From Glycine soja (Eukaryota; Streptophyta; Magnoliopsida; Fabales; Fabaceae), in contig NC_041004.1 in NCBI RefSeq assembly GCF_004193775.1, forward strand, positions 30,280,411 to 30,344,410: a stretch of 64,000 nucleotides of DNA. Reading direction: 5' to 3'. The first letter of the stretch is position 1. Every line of letters starts with the position of its first letter. Below the pieces are notes generated by a model, which saw only the letters and a program-made list of their open reading frames with translations, did no database searches and was not told the origin of the DNA. Positions 11,112 through 20,119 of this stretch are shown piece by piece. A program made the translations under genes and the position numbers.

Positions 11112-12369
11112 ATGTCTTCATCATTATCATCAAATGGTCTGGCGATGAAGATTACATTACGAAGAACAAAGTGTTGATGTTTGTTGTAGCTAATGTTACC
11201 AATTACTTCATGAATTATGTTGTGAAAAATCCATGTAGAGATTCAAGCATGACATGCCATCGTTGGGTATCTGAAATTCTAAATGGTCATCTAATACTTT
11301 GTTATCAGATGTTTAGAATGAAGAAACTTGTATTTCTTGAATTATGTGATATCTTGGAAACCAAGTACAACGTAAAGAAAACTTGAAATGTCAGCATTTT
11401 TGAGCAAGTTGGCTTGTTTTTGTACATGTTGAGTCAACCAGGTTCTGTTCGTAATTGTGAGGAAAGATTTCAACATTCAGGTGAAACAATATATAGACAT
11501 TTTCATAGTGTCTTAGAAGTTGTGTGTATGTTTGCAAATGATATAATTAAGCCTGTTGATCCATCATTTAGAGATACTCCTGATGAGATTCTAAAAGATG
11601 TCAGATATCGCCCTTATTTTAGGGATTGTATTGGTGCAATAGATGGTACTCATATACGAGTTTGCGTTCCCTTTCATCTATAAGGAGTCTATATTGGTCG
11701 GAAAGGCTACACTACCACTAATGTCATGGCTGTTTGTGAATTTAGCATGTGTTTCACTTTTGTTTGGGCAGGTTGGGAAGGTTCTGCACATGATACTAAG
11801 ATATTTATGGAGGCTTTACGTAAGCCTGCATTGCATTTTCCACATCTTCCTCAATGTACTTAAAAGTTATATATTATAAATATATGTATCATTATAATTT
11901 TGTGTTCTAACTTGCTCTATTGTTTTATTCTTTAGGTAAATATTATCTTGTTGATTCTGGTTACCCTACTTTTATGGGTTTTCTAGGGTCGTACAAGAAA
12001 ACTAAGTATCATCTCCCGCAATTTAGAATTTGGCCTAGAATCAGGGGGAGAGTTGAAATTTTTAATTATTATCATTCTAGTCTTTGAAGTACAATTGAAT
12101 GTGCATTTGGTTTATGTAAAACAAGATGAAAGATATTGGGTAATATGCCACCTTTTGCTTTGAAAACACAAAACCAAATCATTGTTGCTTGCATGGCTAT
12201 ACATAACTTCATTCAAAGAAATGACAAGAGTGATGGAGAATTTGATTCACTAGATGAAGATAACGAATATATAGATAGTAATGAGGATGAAAGTGAAGTT
12301 GGTCCTAGTACTACAACATGGGAAGAATCGGATGCTCAAAGTAAATGGAATGATTTAGAGAATCTCTAA
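11112..12369 (+). pseudogene. PIF/Harbinger DDE transposase, broken
   Basis: The reading follows an acceptor TTCTACAG. It contains CHRWVSEILN, the helix-turn-helix-like CEERFQHSGETIYRHFHSVL, then DCIGAIDGTHIRV with the first catalytic Asp, [22 protein letters not shown] with the second Asp (about 11951), and TIECAFG with the catalytic Glu (about 12095). It ends with an acidic tail and stop at 12367-12369. Small introns interrupt it, for example about 11855-11936. All three catalytic residues remain, but the frame is broken after NVKKT, by TAA at 11681, and by TGA codons around 12087 and 12126. The stops fit C-to-T or G-to-A decay of CAA, CGA and TGG codons. Confidence 0.85.
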
Positions 12370-13083
12370 AGAATCTGTTTCCAACACGTATTTAATTTCT
12401 TTATTTTTTAATAATACAAGGTTACATGTTTATGGCATGGATACATTTGAACAATTTTATATTGGAAGACATTATTGATCATATTATTATCAGGTTAATG
12501 ACATTTCATATTTTGTTACAAATTATAATTACATAGATAATAATTAAATTATAAACTAAAATCTAAGTGATAACATTACTAAAACAATAATGTATTAATT
12601 ACATTTTAAATATGAAAATTAATTATGTAGAAAGACGTATAATTATATTTTTATGAGATATTTTATTTTTATAAAAATAATTATTTTTTAATCAAAATTT
12701 CTAAAAAATATATAACAATATTTTAAATATAAGGATAAAGTTAAAATATTTTCATAAATGAAATAGAAGAAAAAGGTAATTTTTATTATTTTTAATAATA
12801 TTTAATTATTTAATGCACTTAATAATTATATAATAATGTTTAAGTATATATTTAATTATTAATTTTAATAATGTCAAAGCAAATAATATCTTTTTTGATA
12901 ATTTCAATTATATAAAAGACCTTCTATAATTTCATCCAAACACCATATTATTTTAAATAAGCACTTAAGAGTTTATCATCTAAACATCAAATTAATTTAT
13001 GTAAAAATAAATTTTCAAATAAAAGTTTCTTGAATAATTCTTTCCCTATAAGATCTTTTATAATAATGTATCCAAACAGGGTC
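12370..13083. other. 3' subterminal AT-rich region of the Harbinger element
   Basis: Contains no gene. It ends with AAGATCTTTTATAATA and the right terminal repeat, mirroring the left end at about 5944. Confidence 0.6.
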
Positions 13084-13119
13084 ATCATCCATGTTCAACC
13101 TGCCTACAAGATCAATTGC

Positions 13120-14475
13120 TAGCAGGACCGGTCCTCACATTTTAGAGTTATGGGGGCGATAAATAAGGGTCCTTAAATATATAAATATTTTAATATATAT
13201 ATATTTTAAAAAAATAATAAACATTTGACTTCATTGAAAATTATTTTAGCAATAAGTGAATAATATAGTTTTAATAAATCTTAAAAAGATGTATTAGATT
13301 TTTTTCAAATCAACTCCATAGTTATTCTTTATTATTGATCTTCTTTAATCCTTTTAACCGTTGAATCTTTAATTAATTAATTAATTAATTTTAACTTATT
13401 TTTATTATAGTTTTACCACCACACTTTTGTTATTAATTTCTAAGATAAATGAGGAATTATTTCTCATTTGTTTTTAAAGAAAATAAGAATTATAGTTTTT
13501 CTTGTACTAACGTCAATAGCTACTAACAAGATATAATGTAGTGACAAGTAATGAAATAAAATTGTCCTAAGAAAATACTAACTTCTTTAAAGAGATTATT
13601 AGTACCATGTAGTAATAAAAAATAAGCCAAGGATATATGACGCTGGAACAAAATTCATTCAGGCACACACAAGATAGCAAACATAAAAGGGATTCAAAAT
13701 GTGGGAGCATAACTAAATAATGATCTAATGAAAATATTAGTTAAAAAAATATCAAAGTTACAAAATAATTACTCATTCTTCATAAACCAAACTATATATA
13801 TCAAAGGACATAATTAATTGATTTAGTAACATAAAATTATGAACCTAGATATCTGAAATCAATTTTGTTTGTACAAATGTAACTTGAATGTTCATTCATA
13901 GGGAAGCGAGAAAAGTTGGAATTTGAATTGAGAGTTGAATAGAAATATTTATACACCATTGCACACCTAAATTTTTAGGATTTAGTTTTCTTATTTATCT
14001 CAATTCACTAAATTGGTCTCTTATATTTTAATTTATTATTAGAGTTTTTTTTTTAAATTGATTATTTGAGTCCTGAGCTCACTTATATTTTAATTCACTA
14101 TTAGAGTTTTTTTTTTTTTGTTCAAATTGGCTATTTGAATCCCCAAGGTTAAAATTGGATACGATTAACAAAAAAAAGTCATGTATCTACCACGTGTGAT
14201 TGTTTTAGTGGTTGTTAATTTTCATTTATCATTTTACCGACCAACTAGATATGATGGTCAACGTTTTTCTTTAACAACGCCCAATTTTTTTATGAGGACA
14301 CAAATATAAAGGGACCAATTTAATAGTTGTGAAAAATAGGAAGACTATTTTTATAATTAATCCAAATTTATATTAGAAGTATTAATGCTAAAAAAATTTC
14401 GGGCCCCTTCCCAACATGGGCTTAGTGCGGTTGCACTTCCAAACCATGCCCAGGGTCGGGCCTGGGCCTGAGCCC
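13120..14475. mobile_element. Probable hAT-like non-autonomous element, ends approximate
   Basis: The left side reads GGACCGGTCCT followed by GGGGGCGATAAATAAGGGTC. The right side, on the minus strand, reads AGGCCCGACCCTGGGC, then GCAACCGCACTAAGCCC, then GGGGCCCGAAA. Such GGCC-rich palindromic termini around AT-rich filler are common in plant hAT-derived repeats. I could not fix a target duplication and found no transposase. The interior has two similar blocks (about 14015-14060 and 14085-14130) built on CACTATTAGAGTTTTTT. Confidence 0.35.
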
Positions 14476-14492
14476 AACAAAAAAATTACCAG

Positions 14493-14867
14493 GGGTGTTG
14501 CTAGGTGCACCTAGCATTATTGTTGGTGCACCTAACACTTAAGGTGAAATGACGAAAATATCCTTGATTCGTAAGCCATTTAAGTTGATATGTAGAAGCC
14601 TTACGGATCAACTTGATCCGTAAGCCTTTTACTGATCAAGTTGATTCATAAGACTTCTATGGATCAAGTTGATTCGTATTATTCCGTAAAAGGTTTACGG
14701 ATCAAGTTGATCCGTATCAACCTTACGGATCAACTTGATCCGTACGATTTACGGACCACTCTCACACACACCCATCACAAATGCGAAAAAAGTACAGGGA
14801 TAGTTTTGGTATTTTAAAAAAATACTGGGTGCACCAGCAATAATGCTGGGTGCACCTAGCATCACCC
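14493..14867. mobile_element. Mutator-type MITE (375 bp) with an internal array of palindromes
   Basis: A perfect 9-bp duplication, AATTACCAG, flanks it (14484-14492 and 14868-14876), the hallmark of Mutator-like elements. Terminal inverted repeats of about 42 bp (GGGTGTTGCTAGGTGCACC at one end, GGGTGATGCTAGGTGCACC at the other) match except at four positions. The interior, 14600-14750, is made of about five copies of a near-palindrome with arms TTACGGATCAA and TTGATCCGTAA. It has no coding capacity. It sits just upstream of the MYB domain piece of the disrupted MYB-related pseudogene. Confidence 0.93.
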
Positions 14868-15283
14868 AATTACCAGCGGGAACAACATTCATGGTCACCT
14901 GCCAACAGGTTGTTGCCACTGGTGGTCGAGTTGTCGGGTTCCAAAATCAATCACTAGCTGCCACAAAAAGCTACTCGTTGAGGTGCAAGAGATGGAGCGA
15001 AGAAGAACACAAGTTGTTTCTGCTTGGGCTTGAGAAACATGGAAGAGGAGATTGAAAAGCCATTTCAAGAATCGTTGAGACAAGAACCCCAACTCAAGTT
15101 GCTACTCATGCCCAAAAGTATTTCCTTGGTCAGGCATCGGGCAATAAAGGCAAAAGAAGAAGCATTAATGACATAGTCCTACCAGATAATGGCCTTGCCC
15201 CTCACCACATTGATCAACACCATGTGGTTCCTTTTCCTAATCTTACACTGCATGAGTTATATCATATATTAGTCCCTTGCTGA

Positions 15284-15686
15284 AATCACCAGAATTGGGT
15301 TCTTTGACCAATGCAACAAATTTATCAAAAGTAACACGATAGTTCACATTGATGTTTGTTCATTAACAATGTTAGAAACCTGTTTTAGAAACTTTTTTGT
15401 TTTTGAAAGTTGTATAGCATGCTTAGTTTACTCTTGGAAATTTTCAAGAATGTTAAAAGATTATATAGAAACTTTTGTTTTCTATTTGGAGAGATAGAAT
15501 ATTGTTATAGGCTGAAAGAAATTATAATATAATGCATGTTATGAGTTGTTTCTCTTGATTTCTTCTCTTATTGCTGACATTATCAGACTTGGGGAAAATT
15601 AAACACTTGTTAAACAGTTTTTTTTTATTTAAAAAAAGACTAAAACATATGATTAACTGAAGAGTAATTTGCAAATAAATTACTGA
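15284..15686. other. Intergenic, nothing identified
   Basis: AT-rich sequence between the MYB pseudogene stop and the ADP/ATP-carrier pseudogene. I see no exon, repeat pair or RNA gene. Confidence 0.4.
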
Positions 15687-16133
15687 TGGACTCAACATTC
15701 ATCAGTTGTTCAGAAGATAACTGGACAATCTTATATGGTGTCCAGGCTTGACCCCAACTTTCACTCCACAAATTATTCTGCAACTGGTTCTTACTTAAAT
15801 GGTACAGTGCACTCTTCTGAGGTGGCTATTTTGTCACCTGCATCTTCCTATTCAATAACTGTGCACACTCCTTCGGAGAAAGAAGTGGGTAATTTTCGAG
15901 TTGATTTTCTAATGGGTGGAATAGTTCCAATTGAACGAGTAAAAAATCAGGATAAAATGATGAAAAGTGGTTGGTTGTCTGAGCCATACAAGAGAATTGG
16001 TGATTGTTTTGCTCTAACCATGAAGGATGAGGGTGTGATTTCTCTTTGGAGAGGCAATACTGCTAATGTTATCAGATACTTTCTCACTCAGGCTCTGAAC
16101 TTGGCTTTTAAAAAGGACAAAGATGCCTACTGA
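15687..16133 (+). pseudogene. ADP/ATP carrier (mitochondrial AAC) pseudogene, N-terminal third with deletions
   Basis: The frame open from 15687 reads [17 protein letters not shown], which matches the N-terminal extension of plant ADP/ATP carriers. After a diverged stretch it reads [31 protein letters not shown] and [13 protein letters not shown]. The family exchanges ADP and ATP across the inner mitochondrial membrane and is about 380 residues long with six helices. Here only the first repeat remains. In-frame deletions remove the segment between DFLMGG and PIERVK (part of helix 1 around the PX[DE]XX[KR] motif), residues after RVK, and those between NLAF and KKDKDAY. The expected ATG is out of frame. 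The rest of the protein is absent, so it is a relic. Confidence 0.85.
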
Positions 16134-17033
16134 AAGTGCCTACTTGATCTTTACAAATCATAGTTTTGCAAACAAGGATTTTAAATTTGGTTGTTTCATG
16201 TCATCAGCTTGTAATTCGTGGAGTTTGAGACCCCCTTTGGGTTGAGAAATAATTAAGACTCGCGTTTTTATCAAATCTATTGAATATAACAGATTACAAT
16301 TTTTTAACTCATCAAATCATTTGTTTTGAGGTTGTTTTATTTGGGGTACTGTGTCTTTTGTCACAGTACTCTTGTTTTAATTAGAAATATGTTTGCATTT
16401 GGTAAGTTATGTATAAACCAATGTACGTGGCAGCTGTATAGCAATTTAGAAGGTTGTTGTTGATTCAGGAAATATCACAAGTAGGTGGTGGGCGATGATC
16501 TCGATATGGTTGAGGGTGTTTGTGGGGAAGTGTTTTTGCAACATCACAAAGAAGCAGACTCAGATTTAATATCCAATTTTAATTATTAAAATGTTGTCAG
16601 TGATTTTTAGTGTTGGTTTATTCAACATCACATAGTGTTTCAACAATTGTCGTGGTGTGCCGGCAATTCTGTTATCGTGGCCTTTGGGTTCCAGTAGAGA
16701 TATGAATTCTCTATAGTTGTGTGGTTCATTATTTGGGTTTTAAAAATGGTGGGATAGTTTCATTGGACTTGGTTTCTTTGTTCTCTTTGAAACTGATGTA
16801 CTGTTTACCGGTTATTATGTAGTTTTGTTTCACATCTTGTGCTGCATCCACGTTTTATTATTAATAAACTTCTCTTTGGCCTTTCAATAAAAAGGATAAA
16901 AATAGTTTTTACAAACAGTTGTTTGGGTTTCTGACTAGTTATGAGTTATGATAATTTCTATTTTCCTGCATTTGGTAGACATTGATAGAGTTCATTTAGC
17001 CCATACTAAAGAGAGGTGTTCTAAGGAAGAATC
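16134..17033. other. No gene seen; possible 3' remains of the carrier relic
   Basis: I find no further carrier repeats, no poly(A) tract and no clear open frame. The stretch runs up to the target duplication of the LINE at 17034. Confidence 0.35.
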
Positions 17034-17408
17034 AACTAGGCATTGAGGACAGATCACTAATGGCGAAATGTGCTAACCTGTATCAGATATCCAATCAACA
17101 ACAGCAAACAATTAGCCTCATGGGAAATCACAATTAAGAAGGATGGGAATGGAACTTCAGCTGGAGAAGAAATTTATTCGACAATGAGGCTACAATGGCT
17201 GCTGAGTTCATACAGGAAACTGAAATGCTATCAATACAACAGCAGGGAGCAGACTCATGGGTTTGGAGGGCTGACCCGAGTGGAAATTATTCGACAAAAT
17301 CAGCATATGACATATTGTCGAAAGCAACAAGGGGGTTGTAGATAATAGGCCTTTCGTGGAGTTATGGAAACTTAGGATACCACCTAAAGCGGCAACGTTT
17401 GCATGTAG

Positions 17409-18880
17409 GGGTGGAAATGAGCCAAGTCAAGCCAAGTTTTACTAGGCTTAAGCTCAGCTTGAGTTGAATACGTAAGGCTTAAGTTTGGCTCATTACCTGT
17501 CATAGGCTTTTTTTTAAGGCTCGGCTCGGCTTACATAAAAGTCTGGCTTGGCCCACAAGCCTATTTAAAAGCTTGCTTAAAGACGTCTTTGATTAATTAA
17601 TTATTTTAAAACCTAGTGAAATATTAACTAAAAAAAGAAACTTATAAAATTTTATATAAGTATTGTACAAATTCAAAAATAATTGATAAACAAAATCATA
17701 TTGAATTCAAGTCGTTAAAGCACAAAGTATATCAAAAGAAAATAAAAAGAGTATAATATTAAAAAATGTATGGATTAGAGATGGTTTACACTAATATAAC
17801 CAAACAAAAATTATTATTAGGTTAAATTAACAATTTTTAATCCAATTTTTGAATATATAATTATATTAAATATTTTAAAAAAAATATATATCTACAATAA
17901 TTTCATCTTAGTCTACTCAAGCCATATCTTATATACTATTGATCGAGGCCGTACCCGAATCAAATAAACATTAAAAGTGCAATATCTAGGAAATGATCCT
18001 AGGTCGTCTCCCAACGAGCAATGATCAACCAAACGTTCATAATAGATAATAATAAAACAGTAACGAATTGGGGGGTTGTTTATTTTTGTAAATTAAACAG
18101 CAAGTAAATTTGAATTAGAAAACAATAGAATTAAAACATGTTTCCCCTTTATTCACGAGCAAGTCTCTTATTCTAGATTACGAGAATTTATCCTTAATCA
18201 GTTCAACCACTTAATCCAACCCTAAATTAAATTATTAAGCAAAAATTAACATAAAGCTGTCATTATGTGATTGAACAATATATACACCAATTAATCATGA
18301 ATGAAACTGATCATTAAGCATGAATGTAAATTAAGTGCAGAGACAATTAATCAAGCACTAAGCATGCATGGATTAATAGCAACAAATACAAAGTAATTAG
18401 TGAAATGGAAAAACTGATATGTATTCAATAGTAATAACAAAACATCAAAGAGAGTTGGGTTTGATCCTCAAGAGAAAACAATGTTGGAGACTTAACCTTT
18501 CATTAATCAGTAGAAATGAAACTGTAGATTGAAGCCGAAACGAAATTGCAGAAAACGAATTTTATTCTACGTGAACAGTGTGCATGAACACTAATAAAAA
18601 TTAGAATTCTAAAATCCTAGAATTATTCTCCTCTCCAAAAAAAAATTCTATAAACTAAAATCTTGGTGTTGTTATATAGGTCCTCGGTCTCAAAGCTCAC
18701 AAATCTATTTTAAGTCCAAGCCCATAAACGAAATAAAATAAAATCTGGACAAGATAAGATAAGATTGGATGAAATAAAATCTAGATGGAATAAAATCTGG
18801 ATAAAATAAAATCTAGATAGAATAAAATCTGGATAAGATAAGATTTGATAAAATAAAATCTAGATAGAACACTTTATGTA
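17409..18880. mobile_element. Composite insertion inside the LINE
   Basis: LINE coding stops at 17408 and resumes at about 18880. The left edge reads AGGGGTGGAAATGAGCCAAG followed by repeated AGGCTTAAG and GGCTCGGCTTA words, a common terminus of legume hAT-like repeats. From about 17940 a different repeat begins (GATCCTAGGTCGTCTCCCAA at 17995), and the right part is the ATCTAGATGGAATAAA-type array. I could not determine exact ends or a target duplication, and about 300 bp of LINE sequence seems lost at the site. Confidence 0.4.
18731..18870. repeat. Degenerate tandem repeat of about 18-20 bp
   Basis: Seven or so variants of AAATAAAATCTAGATRGAAT and AAATAAAATCTGGATAAG follow each other. There is no coding capacity. 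Confidence 0.7.
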
Positions 18881-19333
18881 ACACACCAACGGGAATGCCG
18901 GTAATATTAAGGATACAAGATGGAAATGCTGGTGGATAGCCCTCACGTGGACCATTTGACCACATAGAAACAAAACAGTTTTTTACACACATATTTTCAA
19001 CACAAGCAAAGTAATGGATGACACACTTCTCCTATTATGGTCATGGCTTAAAGTTATGGAGAAAGACTTCACTATGCATTACAACCAGTGGTCCTCTCAG
19101 CTGGGGGATGTATTTGGGTAAATAGGAAAGGGTACTGGCTAGGATTCTCTGTAGTAGATACACCACAACTGTAATCTTGGCCTTGGGTTCAGATGGTATC
19201 TAATATTAACCTCTAGGATAGTATTGATAGCAGCTGTGTATATTTCTATTGTTTGTATTTTCAATACCTCTGCTACTTTACATATAATCTAATTACCTAT
19301 TTTTGCTGAGCAAAAAAAATAATTAGGCATTGA

Positions 19334-19846
19334 ATTATGTCGAAGAATAGCAAATTTCAGTTTAAAAATATAAAATTTCATATGGAAAAATTGGTAAGTT
19401 TTATGCTTGCGCACTTGTGATTTATTGATCAACGTATTAGTTACTGTCAAGTTAAGACGTCAAAAAATAATAAATAATTTCTAGAATAATAATAAAGTTA
19501 TTTAGAATTATATATTATTTATTATACTATTATATTACATTTGAAGTCTTTATATTTTTATATAAGCAAAGAATTTTATTGAAATAAATGAATGGAAAAC
19601 GCACAAGATGTGCCTAACAAAACAGTACATGGGTAAGAGGAAAACATCAATGCAGGAACAAAATACCATAACATGTTACTACTCATTTCACGCCATGCTG
19701 TTCACATCTTAGTACAAATATTGGCTAAAATTCAATAACACAAACAACCATTCCAACACATACTGTTTCCTGCAACTTTTCTTCACCCACGTACCCACTA
19801 ATTACATTCTACAGTCCATAGAATTTCTTAACAATCCAAAATGAAC
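19334..19846. other. Downstream flank of the taspase gene, nothing identified
   Basis: AT-rich sequence between the LINE target duplication and the tandem duplication. It may include the 3' untranslated region of the minus-strand taspase gene, but I see no clear poly(A) signal choice. Confidence 0.35.
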
Positions 19847-19970
19847 CTTATATCTATCCAACCAAAATGTCTCAGCCTAAAGTATGCTAATTGTAAATCG
19901 AATATAGACTTATATCTATCAAACCAAAATGTCTCAGCCTAAAGTATGCTAATTGTAAATTGAATATAGA
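19847..19970. repeat. 62-bp tandem duplication downstream of the taspase gene
   Basis: Units 19847-19908 and 19909-19970 both read CTTATATCTATC then AACCAAAATGTCTCAGCC, with only a few differences. The low divergence suggests a recent duplication in the probable 3' untranslated or downstream region. Confidence 0.85.
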
Positions 19971-20119
19971 CTTGCTTTGCACGGGTGAAATTACATATTC
20001 TCAGTCCACCAATGTACCGCACAATATTGAAAGATCACAATGCAAGGGAAAATCAATTAGTCTGAATATGAATTTCAACACTTCAGCACTGATGAAATTT
20101 GATCCATGGGCATACCCAA

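Larger units (their letters stand above)
5924..13083 (+). mobile_element. Autonomous-type PIF/Harbinger element (7.2 kb), decayed
   Basis: The terminal repeats are GAGCTTGTTTGGAT at the left end and the complement of GACCCTGTTTGGAT at the right end, 12 of 14 matching. The flanks ATT (5921-5923) and ATC (13084-13086) are a near-match 3-bp duplication. Subterminal blocks such as AAAGATCTTTTA recur at both ends. The interior encodes the two proteins expected of the superfamily on the plus strand, a Myb/SANT-like protein (6435-10897) and a DDE transposase (11112-12369). Both are broken by stop codons. The Myb-like gene has an unusually long 3.6-kb intron that contains an unrelated host-like fragment. 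The terminus resembles that of the first Harbinger element at 182. Confidence 0.8.
5717..15283 (+). pseudogene. MYB-related (SHAQKYF-class) transcription factor pseudogene split by several transposons
   Basis: The 3' part, 14877-15283, has a single MYB repeat (KRWSEEEHKLFLLGLEKHGR... THAQKYFLGQ) followed by KGKRRSIND, the signature of plant one-repeat MYB-related regulators. The repeat's second Trp codon is TGA (about 15053), the final stop is at 15281-15283, and THAQKYF replaces the usual SHAQKYF. I infer that 5717-5923 is the start of the same gene: ATG, then MFKGNNNKEFQFLGGDGN, then stops, then ENTFIQLPPNFSS. Between the parts lie the 7.2-kb Harbinger element (5924-13083), a hAT-like repeat and a 375-bp Mutator MITE. 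The MYB domain itself is secure; joining the 5' part to it is inference from collinearity. Confidence 0.6.
17047..19320 (+). mobile_element. 5'-truncated LINE (non-LTR retrotransposon) with a later insertion
   Basis: Flanking 13-bp direct repeats AACTAGGCATTGA (17034-17046) and AATTAGGCATTGA (19321-19333) are the target duplication, and the 3' end is GCTGAGCAAAAAAAA. The first coding part reads WEWNFSWRRNLFDNEATMAA, then DSWVWRADPSGNYSTKSAYD and ELWKLRIPPKAATF. This is the region after the reverse transcriptase in plant LINEs, with a zinc-binding zf-RVT-type segment beginning. The reading resumes from about 18885 with TRWKCWWIALTWTI and MDDTLLLLWSWLKVMEKDF to a stop near 19120. The middle of the domain is missing, and the gap is filled by unrelated sequence. 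Confidence 0.85.
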
